Shown here in pieces: positions 1 through 6,086 of a DNA stretch of 7,368 nt. The stretch covers positions 1 to 7,368 of the forward strand of contig CALKWH010000035.1 of NCBI GenBank assembly GCA_938004375.1. The letters are read 5' to 3'. Under the pieces are notes generated by a model. It was given only the letters and a program-made list of their open reading frames with translations, ran no database searches and was not told the DNA's origin. The stretch comes from an uncultured Pseudomonadota bacterium. Its GTDB lineage: Bacteria; Myxococcota_A; Polyangia; HGW-17. How positions within the stretch are numbered: position 1 is the stretch's first letter; each line of letters begins with the position of its first letter. The position numbers were made by a program, and so were the translations under genes.

Positions 1-1114
1 CGGGGACGGCGGTCGGGGTGGACTGGTCCACGATGGTCCCCAGGCCGAGCTGGCCATAGGCGTTCCAGCCCCAGCACTTCACGGTGCCGTTGGTGAGGAC
101 CGCGCAGGAGTGGGAGCCGCCCAGGCCCAGGGAGGCCACGCCCGTGAGGCCGGAGACCTGGACCGCGCCCGTCCGGTCCGTCGTGGTGCCGTCGCCCAGT
201 TGACCGCGCTGGTTGCGGCCCCAGCACCGGACGGTTCCGTCGGTGAGGACCGCGCAGGTGAAGCGCCCGCCGCCGGCGACCGAGACCACGCCCAAGCAGC
301 CGACGGTGTCGTATGCGCAATCGTCTCCGCAGGCCAGCGGCCCGGTCCAGAAGTCGAGGTCGCGGCACTCCCGGCCACCCAACGCCGCCCCATCGCAGTC
401 CTCTCCGGAAGCGTCATGTAGCACGCCGTCGCCACAGCGTCCGGTGGCCTCGCAGTCCGTCAGATCAAGCGTACAACCTTCCGTGCAGGCGAGCGAGCCG
501 CCGTTGTATCCCAGAGACTCGCAGGTGGCCCCGCCGAGTTGGTTCGTGTCGCAGGGCTCGTCCCCGAGGAGCAGGTCGTCGCCGCACACGGGCGTGCAAT
601 AACTGGGCGTGCCGTCACAGGTCCAGCCCGTCTCCTCCTGGCAAAGGGGGCTGCAGCCATCGCCGGAGGCGTTCGCGCCGTCGTCGCACCCCTCCCCCGG
701 CTCGGGCACACCGTTGCCGCAGATCGACAGGCACCCTGAGGTATCGAGGTGGCAGTCGGCATCGCAGGCCAGGGTGCCCCCGACGAAGCCCTGCCCCAGG
801 CAGGTCTGCCCCTCGAGATTCACGCCGTCGCACTGCTCGCCGTGGGCGACCGAGACCACGCCGTCTCCGCAGCGCAAGGCGCAGACCGAGTCATCGACCG
901 TGCAGTCGGCGCGGCACGAGAGAGCGCCGTTTTGCTCGTAGTAGCCGAGCGCCTGGCAGTCACTCACGGCGAACCCGGCGCCGTCGCACTGCTCTCCCGG
1001 ATCCAGAAAGTCGTCCCCGCAGGAACTGACGGAGGACGGGCTATCGTCACAATGATGGAACAGGAAAGACAGCAGCAGGACTCCGGTAAGGCGCATTATA
1101 TTAAACTGTCGCAT
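1..1114 (-). CDS. Secreted Cys-rich repeat / RCC1 repeat protein, 3' end missing
   Basis: This is a partial gene: 371 codons are visible and it is still open at the left edge. I chose the ATG at 1114 because a strong ribosome site (GGGAGGG, 1125-1118) lies 3-4 bases upstream; the in-frame ATG at 1096 has none. The N-terminus has a short basic segment and a hydrophobic core (VLLLSFLF) ending HHC, either an atypical lipobox at Cys22 or a normal signal peptide. Residues 32-275 hold five cysteine-rich repeats of 50, 50, 45, 50 and 49 aa, starting CGDG/CGNG and mostly carrying six Cys. The third is the DUF4215 form (CDDGANASGDGCSPLC). From residue 276 come two RCC1 blades (TCAVLTDGTVRCWGRNQRGQLGD), each with a Cys pair. 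The protein is probably exported and disulfide-rich; its role is unknown. It is a divergent paralogue of the gene at 1247-3838. Confidence 0.9.
   Translation of the reverse strand, partial: MRQFNIMRLTGVLLLSFLFHHCDDSPSSVSSCGDDFLDPGEQCDGAGFAVSDCQALGYYEQNGALSCRADCTVDDSVCALRCGDGVVSVAHGEQCDGVNLEGQTCLGQGFVGGTLACDADCHLDTSGCLSICGNGVPEPGEGCDDGANASGDGCSPLCQEETGWTCDGTPSYCTPVCGDDLLLGDEPCDTNQLGGATCESLGYNGGSLACTEGCTLDLTDCEATGRCGDGVLHDASGEDCDGAALGGRECRDLDFWTGPLACGDDCAYDTVGCLGVVSVAGGGRFTCAVLTDGTVRCWGRNQRGQLGDGTTTDRTGAVQVSGLTGVASLGLGGSHSCAVLTNGTVKCWGWNAYGQLGLGTIVDQSTPTAVP
290..1021 (-). repeat. Five tandem cysteine-rich repeats (DUF4215 / Myxococcus-type)
   Basis: Five protein-level repeats, mostly with the pattern CGDG-x-GE-x-CDG-xx-L-x-G-xx-C-xxLGY-xx-G-x-L-x-C-xx-C-xxD-xx-x-C. 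Six cysteines at fixed spacing suggest three disulfides per unit. Unit 3 departs from the pattern with CDDGANA-x-GDGC, typical of DUF4215. Unit lengths correspond to units 1-5 of the paralogue at 1247-3838. Confidence 0.85.
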
Positions 1115-1246
1115 CCAACCCTCCCAAGACCGGGCTCAAGCCCGCGACGTTCTTAATACCATGGAAGTAGATTTTCCTGTTGTGCGAAGCGCACAGAATC
1201 TGTTAGTTTGATTCGCGCCACGGGTGCGAAGGCGGCGGGACTCTAA
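1115..1246. promoter_or_regulatory. Divergent promoter region between the two Cys-rich/RCC1 paralogues
   Basis: This 132-bp gap is more AT-rich than the flanking genes and must contain the promoters of both. Two perfect dyads are visible: CGGGCT-CA-AGCCCG (1131-1144), beside the ribosome site of the leftward gene, and TGTGCG-AAG-CGCACA (1181-1195), near the centre of the gap. A TATTAA box on the minus strand (1158-1153) could be the -10 of the leftward gene, but I see no good -35 partner. For the rightward gene I see no convincing sigma-70 pair. The regulatory role comes from position; the dyads are directly visible. Confidence 0.5.
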
Positions 1247-3838
1247 GTGAAATATGGTGATATGATGATACGTTTCTCTTTTGTAGTTTGTCTTTTTGCT
1301 CTCTCCTCCTTTGGTTGCCAGACCAAAGTCAAGACCACCGACAACTGCGGCGACGGCTTCGTCGATCCCGGCGAGCAGTGCGACGGCGTAGAACTGGCGG
1401 GCGCCTCCTGCGACAGCCTGGGATACTATCTGGTCAACGGTAGGCTCACCTGTCGCGCCGACTGCACGTTCGACACCTCGGAGTGCGGCGGCCGCTGCGG
1501 CGACGGGGAGATCGACGCCGTCGACGGAGAAGACTGCGACGGCACCGACCTCAACGCCAACACCTGCCAGACCCTGAACTTTTCGGGTGGGACGCTGTCC
1601 TGCGACCCGCAGACCTGCCGCTTCGACACCTCGACCTGCGTGGCCACCTGCGGCAACAGCCTGCTCGAGGTTGGCGAGGCCTGCGACGACGGCGCGAACG
1701 CCCCCGGGGACGGCTGCTCGGCGACCTGCACGGTCGAGGAGGGCTTCGACTGTGACAACTCGGGCTCGCCCTCGGTGTGCGCGACGATCTGCGGCGACGG
1801 CCTGATTCGGGGGCAGGAGACCTGTGACGGCGCGGACCTGGACGGCCGGACCTGTGTCGCCGAGGGTTACCACGACGGCGAGCTCGCCTGCACCGACGCC
1901 TGCGCGCTCGACTTCTCCGCCTGCGTGGCCGCCGGGCGCTGCGGCGACGGTGTGATCCAGGACGCGTACGGCGAGGACTGCGAGGGCGCTGACCTCGCCG
2001 GGCGCAGTTGCGCCGGTCTGGGCTACACCGAGGGGACGCTGGCCTGCACAGCCGGGTGCGCGTTCGACGTCTCGGCGTGCACCACCTGCGGAGACGGTCT
2101 CCTCTCGGGCCTCGAGGAGTGCGAGGGGGACGACCTCGGGGGGGCGACCTGCACCGGTCTGGGCTTCGACGGCGGGGATCTCGCCTGCGGAGCGGACTGC
2201 CGCTTCGACCCGGGCGCCTGCTTCAGCGTGAATTGCGGGGACGGGAACATCACGGGCGCCGAGCAGTGCGATGGCGGCAACCTCAACCTTCAGACCTGCG
2301 TCAGCCTGGGCTACGCGGCCGGCGCCCTGGGGTGCCAGGCCAACTGCCAGTTCGACACGTCGAGCTGCACCCGCTGCGGCAACGGCGCCATCGACGCGGG
2401 CGAGGCGTGCGACGGCGCGAACCTCAACGGCCACACCTGCGGCTCCCAGGGCTTCATCGGCGGCACCCTGTCCTGCAACCCCTCGTGCACCTTCAACTAC
2501 ACGGGCTGCGACCTGTGCGGCAACGCCCTGGTGAACCCCGGCGAGGACTGCGACGGCACGAACCTCAACCTGCAGACCTGCGTCTCCCTGGGCTACGTCT
2601 TCGGAACCCTGGCCTGCACCACCGGCTGCCTGTTCGACTTCTCGGGCTGCTCCCGGTGCGGAGACGGCGTCGCCAACGACGGCGAGCCCTGCGACGGGAG
2701 CGACTTCGGAACGAACACCTGCCAGACCGAGGGCTTCGGCGAGGGCGCCCTGACCTGCGGCGCGGCCTGCGCCCTCTCGGCCGCGGGCTGCTACAGTTGG
2801 ACTCACGTGTCGGCCGGCCTCGAACACACCTGCGGGATCCGCCACGACGGCTCCGTCTGGTGCTGGGGCCAGGGCTCCTCGGGACGCCTGGGGAACGACA
2901 CGTCCAACTCCTCCATGGTGCCCGTGCCGGTCAACGGGCTCGGCTCCGGCGTCTCCGTCATCAGCGCCGGCGGCCAACACACCTGCGCCATCGTCCGCGG
3001 CGCCGCCAAGTGCTGGGGAGAGAACGGCGAGGGTCAGCTCGGCGACAACACCGCTACCGACCGCGACACCCCGGTGACCCCCGTCGGGCTCGCGTCACAG
3101 GTCACGTCCATCGCGGCCGGGGAACAGCACACCTGCGCCGTCGTGTCTGGCGCCGCCAAGTGCTGGGGCAACGGTAACGCCGGGGAGATCGGGGACGGGT
3201 ACTTCACTGACCGGGACCAGCCCTACCAGGTGAGCGACCTCGCGACCGGCGTCACGGCCGTCACCGCCGGCGGCCAGCACGCCTGCGCCATCGTCAACGG
3301 CGCCGCCAAGTGCTGGGGCTTGGGCACCTCGGGGCAACTGGGCAACGGCGCCTCGGTCAACAGCAACGTCCCGGTCCAGGTCACCGGCCTGACCTCCTCG
3401 GTCACGATGGTCACCGCGGGCGGGCTGCACACCTGCGCCATCGTCAACGGCGCGGCGAAGTGCTGGGGCCGCAACAATCGGGGCCAGCTGGGGGACAACA
3501 CCATCACCGGGAAGACCAGCCCCGTCAGCGTGCTCAACCTGACCGCCAGCGTCACCCTCATCTCCGCCGGCCAGGAGCACACCTGCGCGCTCCAGGGTGG
3601 CGTCGCGTACTGCTGGGGGATCAACGACTTCGGCCGGCTCGGCGACGGCACCACCACGGGTCAAAGGACGGCGACGGCGGTGGGCGCCTTCTCTCCCGAC
3701 CCGATGCGGATCTCGGCGGGCGGCCAGCACACCTGCGGCATCCGCGACAATCGGGCCTGGTGCTGGGGGTCGAACGCCTTCGGCCAGCTCGGCGACGGTA
3801 CCGTCATCGGCAAACTGCTCCCCACCCGGGTTCACTGA
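1247..3838 (+). CDS. Putative secreted lipoprotein: ten Cys-rich repeats plus a seven-bladed RCC1 propeller
   Basis: Complete, 863 aa from the GTG at 1247. ATGs at 1262 or 1265 are equally likely starts: GGTGA (1256-1260) precedes 1265 by 4 bases, and that start gives a compact signal peptide. The hydrophobic core ([12 protein letters not shown]) runs to Cys24, a plausible but not ideal lipobox (SFGC). Residues 34-517 are ten cysteine-rich repeats of 47-51 aa; unit 3 (135-181) is the DUF4215 form. Residues 518-863 are seven RCC1 blades of about 50 aa with the signature H-T-C-A-I ... K-C-W-G-x-N-xx-G-Q-L-G-D; seven is the number in a closed RCC1 propeller. Each blade carries one Cys pair, which fits an oxidising extracytoplasmic location. 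The partner or ligand is unknown, and RCC1 family membership does not predict nuclear-type exchange activity here. The gene is divergent from its paralogue and overlaps the convergent gene at 3832-4314 by 7 bp. Confidence 0.93.
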   Translation: MKYGDMMIRFSFVVCLFALSSFGCQTKVKTTDNCGDGFVDPGEQCDGVELAGASCDSLGYYLVNGRLTCRADCTFDTSECGGRCGDGEIDAVDGEDCDGTDLNANTCQTLNFSGGTLSCDPQTCRFDTSTCVATCGNSLLEVGEACDDGANAPGDGCSATCTVEEGFDCDNSGSPSVCATICGDGLIRGQETCDGADLDGRTCVAEGYHDGELACTDACALDFSACVAAGRCGDGVIQDAYGEDCEGADLAGRSCAGLGYTEGTLACTAGCAFDVSACTTCGDGLLSGLEECEGDDLGGATCTGLGFDGGDLACGADCRFDPGACFSVNCGDGNITGAEQCDGGNLNLQTCVSLGYAAGALGCQANCQFDTSSCTRCGNGAIDAGEACDGANLNGHTCGSQGFIGGTLSCNPSCTFNYTGCDLCGNALVNPGEDCDGTNLNLQTCVSLGYVFGTLACTTGCLFDFSGCSRCGDGVANDGEPCDGSDFGTNTCQTEGFGEGALTCGAACALSAAGCYSWTHVSAGLEHTCGIRHDGSVWCWGQGSSGRLGNDTSNSSMVPVPVNGLGSGVSVISAGGQHTCAIVRGAAKCWGENGEGQLGDNTATDRDTPVTPVGLASQVTSIAAGEQHTCAVVSGAAKCWGNGNAGEIGDGYFTDRDQPYQVSDLATGVTAVTAGGQHACAIVNGAAKCWGLGTSGQLGNGASVNSNVPVQVTGLTSSVTMVTAGGLHTCAIVNGAAKCWGRNNRGQLGDNTITGKTSPVSVLNLTASVTLISAGQEHTCALQGGVAYCWGINDFGRLGDGTTTGQRTATAVGAFSPDPMRISAGGQHTCGIRDNRAWCWGSNAFGQLGDGTVIGKLLPTRVH
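1346..2797 (+). repeat. Ten tandem cysteine-rich repeats (47-51 aa units)
   Basis: The units begin at residues 34, 84, 135, 182, 232, 281, 330, 377, 424 and 471. Most have six Cys. Units 7-10 are all exactly 47 aa, whereas units 1-6 vary from 47 to 51. Units 7 and 9 share the peptide [11 protein letters not shown] and near-identical DNA around 2281-2315 and 2563-2597, 282 bp apart, which is exactly two units. This suggests that a two-unit block was duplicated to extend the array. Confidence 0.88.
2798..3835 (+). repeat. Seven RCC1 repeats, about 150-bp period
   Basis: Seven blades run from residue 518 to the C-terminus. Blades 2-6 are exactly 50 aa, the first is 51 and the last is 45 and ends the protein. 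The core pattern is SAG-xx-HTCAI-xx-GAAKCWG-xN-xx-GQLGD-x-T. Every blade has Cys at the HTC and CWG positions, 14 in all. Blades 2-5 share GAAKCWG, so they are the most alike and probably the most recently duplicated. Confidence 0.9.
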
Positions 3839-4314
3839 CGCGGCACCCCGGGGTCGAAGCCGGGATCGTGCATCCGGCCCATGCCGCGGCCCGGTTCGAT
3901 CCCCATGCCCATTCCGCGTCCGCCGCCCTTCCCGTGACGACGCGCCGCGCGGCGCTGGTCCTGGCGCTCCAGGCGCTCCAGTTGGGCCGGCGTGAGCAGC
4001 GCCCTGATTTCCAGGTCAATTTGGTCATGGACGGCCCGCACCCGGGGGGTCGTCTCGTCGAGGATGGCGTCCAGGGCGGGGCGGTGTTTGTCGTAGATGG
4101 CCTGCACCGCGCGCTGCTGCTCGTCGCTGAGCCCCAGGCGGGCGTAGCGACGCTGCCCCTGCTCCCGCGGTCCCGGGCGCCCCTGCTGCGCGCGGGGGGC
4201 GTCGGACCAGCGGGCGAGCCCCCAGCCCGCGCCCAGGCCGGCGGCGAAGATGACCAGCAACAGCGAGAGCGCGAGCCCTCGGTTCAGCCAGCGGGAGGTC
4301 GTGGGGTTCGTCAT
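3832..4314 (-). CDS. Membrane-anchored periplasmic LTxxQ protein, Spy/CpxP/CnrX-like metal or stress sensor
   Basis: 160 aa. The ATG at 4314 overlaps the upstream stop codon (ATGA) and follows AGGAG by about 7 bases, so I do not use the longer upstream open frame. Residues 1-12 are cytoplasmic, 13-33 form one transmembrane helix ([17 protein letters not shown]), and the rest is periplasmic. Residues 60-120 are helical and charged: [20 protein letters not shown], then [21 protein letters not shown], with the LTxxQ signature at 107-111. His77 and His96 could be metal ligands. The tail from 127 is Gly/Met/His-rich ([19 protein letters not shown]), a composition seen in copper or silver binders. 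CnrX and NccX are anchored sensors that work with an ECF sigma and its anti-sigma, which matches this operon. A simple Spy-like chaperone is the alternative. The metal cannot be assigned from sequence. Confidence 0.8.
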   Translation of the reverse strand: MTNPTTSRWLNRGLALSLLLVIFAAGLGAGWGLARWSDAPRAQQGRPGPREQGQRRYARLGLSDEQQRAVQAIYDKHRPALDAILDETTPRVRAVHDQIDLEIRALLTPAQLERLERQDQRRAARRHGKGGGRGMGMGIEPGRGMGRMHDPGFDPGVPRQ

Positions 4315-4649
4315 GGCGCGTCTCCTAACACCTGCAGGATGTCGTCCGCGGTGGGCTCGGCGTCGCCCTCGGCCCAGGAGGGCACCACCACGTCGGCGGG
4401 ATCGTCCGGCTGCAGGTCCGGAGCTGTCGGCGTCGACATTACCAGGAACAGCACGGCCGCCGCGGAGGCCGCCGAGAGCGCCGCCGCCCACCGGGCGTAG
4501 GCGACCAGGGTGGCCCACAGCGACGTCTTTCGCGCACGCGCAGCGATGGCACGTCGGGCGATGAGCGTCGAGACGGCCTCCAGGCGTCTCGGGTCGGTCA
4601 CGGGATCCAGGCCCGACAGATCGAGTTTTTCTTCATCGCGGTCCATCAT
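4311..4649 (-). CDS. Small single-pass membrane protein, probable anti-sigma factor
   Basis: 112 aa. The ATG at 4649 overlaps the sigma-factor stop (ATGA) and has a strong GGAGGT 5 bases upstream. Residues 1-48 are polar, first acidic (MMDRDEEKLDLSGLDP) and then basic (ARRAIAARARK), and probably cytoplasmic. Residues about 49-72 form one transmembrane helix rich in Ala. Residues 73-112 are acidic and Pro-rich and probably periplasmic, ending [11 protein letters not shown]. There is no HxxxCxxC zinc motif, so it is not a ZAS-type anti-sigma factor. Size, topology and its place between an ECF sigma and a CnrX-like sensor fit a CnrY-like anti-sigma factor that holds the sigma at the membrane. 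The role is inferred from context and topology, not from sequence similarity I can recognise. Confidence 0.7.
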   Translation of the reverse strand: MMDRDEEKLDLSGLDPVTDPRRLEAVSTLIARRAIAARARKTSLWATLVAYARWAAALSAASAAAVLFLVMSTPTAPDLQPDDPADVVVPSWAEGDAEPTADDILQVLGDAP

Positions 4650-5197
4650 GGGACACCTCCGGCATCGGCTTCGCCCAGCCGCGCGCGCATCTTCTTCCGC
4701 GCCTCGAACAGGATCTGGCGCGCGTTCACCTCCGAGATCCCGAGCGCATCCGCGATCTCCGGGTGCGTCCAGCCCTCGAGATCGTGCAAGAACAGCACCT
4801 CGGCCTGCCGGTCCGAGAGCGACCCGGCGGCCGCGAGCAGCCGGCCGCGCAGCAGCACGTCCCCGCCCGACGCCGGCGCCGCCTCGTCCGCGGGCGCGGC
4901 CACGTCCTCGACCCGTCGGGCCCGCCCCCGCTTCCGCAGGGACATCAGCGCCGCGCGCCGGACGATGGAGAGCAGCCAGCCCGGGAACCGCGCGGGCTCC
5001 CGGCAGGACTCGAGCTCGGTGAAGGCGGACACCATCGCGTCCTGCACCACGTCCTCGGCGTCGGCCGAGGCCCGCACGATGGAGAGCGCGGTGCAGTAGG
5101 CGGCGCGGTAGTGGGCGCGGGCCAGCGCCGAGAAGCTCTCGGGCTCGCCCGCCAGCGCGCGCTCCACCAGATGTTCGACCTCGGTCGCGCTCAGCAC
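4646..5197 (-). CDS. ECF-family RNA polymerase sigma factor
   Basis: 183 aa from the GTG at 5197, chosen because AAGGAG lies 8 bases upstream; an in-frame GTG at 5230 would add 11 residues without a clear ribosome site. Region 2 spans roughly residues 22-92: SFSALARAHYRAAYCTALSI, ASADAEDVVQDAMVSAF (region 2.2) and FPGWLLSIVRRAALMSLRKR (2.3-2.4, DNA melting and -10 contact). A linker rich in Ala and Asp follows. Region 4 spans 125-175: LSDRQAEVLFLHDLEGWTHP, then EIADALGISEVNARQILFEA, the helix-turn-helix that reads the -35. There is no region 3 and no extra C-terminal domain, as in classical ECF sigmas. It is first in the operon and translationally coupled to the putative anti-sigma gene. Operons of this type are often autoregulated, but I cannot identify a secure target promoter. 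Confidence 0.93.
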   Translation of the reverse strand: MLSATEVEHLVERALAGEPESFSALARAHYRAAYCTALSIVRASADAEDVVQDAMVSAFTELESCREPARFPGWLLSIVRRAALMSLRKRGRARRVEDVAAPADEAAPASGGDVLLRGRLLAAAGSLSDRQAEVLFLHDLEGWTHPEIADALGISEVNARQILFEARKKMRARLGEADAGGVP

Positions 5198-5356
5198 GTG
5201 CGGCGCTCCTTTCCGCGGCCATGATGCCACCCGGACCGAAAGCGTTACATCCTTTTTTGCGGGAAAAAATTTTCCCGCCGGGCCCTAACGGCCGGCGACG
5301 GACCGGCATCGTCCCGGCAAATCCTTCGGCTCCGAAGGTGAAAGGTTCGGTACATC
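5198..5356. promoter_or_regulatory. Divergent control region between the sigma operon and the lipoprotein gene
   Basis: This 159-bp gap separates the leftward sigma operon from the rightward lipoprotein gene. It holds two palindromes: GCGGGAAAA-AA-TTTTCCCGC (5259-5278) and CCTTCGG-CT-CCGAAGG (5323-5338). On the minus strand TGTAAC (5249-5244) resembles the -35 of some ECF promoters, with CATC 17 bases on (5226-5223) as a weak -10. Transcription from there would start just before the GTG at 5197 and would exclude the GTG at 5230. No convincing promoter is seen for the rightward gene. Confidence 0.45.
5259..5278. promoter_or_regulatory. Perfect 9-bp-arm palindrome with AT-rich core, operator candidate
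   Basis: Arms GCGGGAAAA and TTTTCCCGC flank a two-base AA centre. It lies 61 bp upstream of the sigma GTG and 78 bp upstream of the lipoprotein ATG, so a protein bound here could act on both. With two central bases it is more likely a dimer-binding site than an RNA hairpin. Confidence 0.45.
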
Positions 5357-5944
5357 ATGAAACGCTTCACTCAACTCCTCACCCTCTCCCTCGTCCTCGC
5401 CGGGCTGTCGGCCTGCCAAAGCGCCTCCGAGGACTCCACGGATGCCCGCACCTGGAAGAAGATTAGTCGCGAAGCCCGCCTCGCCGCCCGGTCGATCCGT
5501 CAACCGCACCGGTTCGGCCCGGACGCGATGACCGCCGGCGACCTGGACGGCTTCGACGTGGCGGACGGCCGCGGACTGCGCCACCGGCGCGGGGACGGCG
5601 ACCGGCCCGGCCTTCGGGACGGACAGCGCGGAATGCGCGACGGCATGGGTTCCGGCCAGCGCGAAGGTCGCCGTGGAATGCATCGGCGCGGGGACGGTGA
5701 CTGGCGCGGCATGCGCGACGGCGACCGGCGCGACGGCATGAAGCGCGGCGAGGGACGCCGCAAAGGCCCGCCCGCCGAGGCCCTCACCGCTTGGGAGAAC
5801 AAGGCCGCCGGTGACGCCTGCTCGTTCGTCATCGAGGGCGAGACCGTCACCAGCGTCTGCAAGACCCGCCGCAGCGGTGAAGGCCCCCTCGCCTGCCGCG
5901 CCGGCCGCGGGACCCACCGCCGCCACACCACCCCCGCCCAGTGA
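5357..5944 (+). CDS. Lipoprotein with Arg/Gly/Asp/Met-rich repeats and a small C-terminal Cys domain
   Basis: 195 aa. The ATG at 5357 has AAAGG 11 bases upstream, a rather long spacing. The signal peptide MKRFTQLLTLSLVLAGLSAC has a textbook lipobox (LSAC), so the mature protein starts at lipid-modified Cys20. Residues 31-52 are basic (RTWKKISREARLAARSIRQP). Residues 72-135 are low complexity: RG, DG and GM dipeptides, few hydrophobics, several Met and His, and an in-frame repeat of HRRGDGD. Residues 137-182 form a small domain with AGDACSF, TVTSVCKT and GPLACR, three Cys. From memory, similar lipoproteins often have a further Cys where Trp146 sits; that is recall, not a search. Its divergent position beside the sigma/sensor operon and a tail composition like the sensor's suggest a linked envelope-stress or metal-binding role. 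The function is unknown. Confidence 0.85.
   Translation: MKRFTQLLTLSLVLAGLSACQSASEDSTDARTWKKISREARLAARSIRQPHRFGPDAMTAGDLDGFDVADGRGLRHRRGDGDRPGLRDGQRGMRDGMGSGQREGRRGMHRRGDGDWRGMRDGDRRDGMKRGEGRRKGPPAEALTAWENKAAGDACSFVIEGETVTSVCKTRRSGEGPLACRAGRGTHRRHTTPAQ
5582..5721 (+). repeat. Two in-frame 41-bp direct repeats, 99 bp apart, in the lipoprotein gene
   Basis: Copies at 5582-5622 and 5681-5721 match at about 34 of 41 positions by hand count. Both encode HRRGDGD followed by an RG-x-RDG motif (residues 76-89 and 109-122). The 99-bp offset is 33 codons, so the repeat grew in frame. RGMRDG-like units fill the space between. Confidence 0.7.
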
Positions 5945-6035
5945 ACCAAACCCTGGCCAGTCATCGTCACCGGATTTGGCAACACATCGTCATCACCTGC
6001 CCATCACGCGTCTGCCCGACCCGACAGCGAAGGCC

Positions 6036-6063
6036 TTGACTTTCATGTCATCGCATGAATAGT
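6036..6063 (+). promoter_or_regulatory. Candidate sigma-70 promoter with a dyad in the spacer
   Basis: TTGACT (6036-6041) is five of six to the -35 consensus. AATAGT (6058-6063) is four of six to the -10, with a 16-bp spacer. The start codon at 6087 is 24 bp downstream, a short leader. The dyad TTCATG-TCATCG-CATGAA (6042-6059) fills the spacer and touches the -10, a classic repressor position. The rest of the gap from 5945 shows no gene and no intrinsic terminator with a T-run. Confidence 0.5.
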
Positions 6064-6086
6064 CTCCCTCGGAGTCCATCAGGCAC

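Noticed and set aside
1136..2980. A 614-codon open frame antisense to the large Cys-rich/RCC1 gene
   Set aside because: It mirrors the repeats of the sense gene. Its predicted protein is Ala/Gly/Val-rich with the same periodicity, has no ribosome site and resembles no family. It is a by-product of GC-rich codon bias.
2798..3835. Regular 150-bp DNA repeats, considered as a CRISPR or satellite array
   Set aside because: The period reflects 50-aa RCC1 blades in one open frame. There are no short identical repeats with unique spacers.
3820..3850. A bidirectional terminator between the two convergent genes
   Set aside because: The coding regions overlap by 7 bp and no stem with a T-run is seen on either strand near the stops.
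2008..4500. Long plus-strand frames (389 and 396 codons) in other frames of the RCC1 gene and across the sensor gene
   Set aside because: Their products are almost only Arg, Gly, Pro and Leu, which is typical of out-of-frame reading of GC-rich genes. The Cys-rich/RCC1 and LTxxQ readings are clearly coding.
3832..4518. A longer version of the LTxxQ protein starting at 4518
   Set aside because: The extra N-terminus overlaps the anti-sigma gene in another frame and would bury the membrane anchor. The ATG at 4314 has its own ribosome site and stop/start overlap.
4311..5309. A 332-codon minus-strand frame joining the anti-sigma gene to sequence upstream of the sigma gene
   Set aside because: The upstream part is an Arg/Gly/Ala-rich shadow of the sigma gene. 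The ribosome site and ATGA overlap at 4649 set the true start.
5285..5313. TAACG followed by CGTC on the plus strand as an ECF promoter for the lipoprotein gene
   Set aside because: The gap between AAC and CGTC is 20 bases, longer than the 16-17 usual for ECF promoters, and no GGAAC-type -35 is present.
5811..6062. An Ala/Pro-rich frame over the 3' end of the lipoprotein gene, a possible frameshifted continuation
   Set aside because: The lipoprotein frame keeps plausible coding features (SVCKT, GPLACR) up to its own stop. The other frame is low complexity with no independent support.
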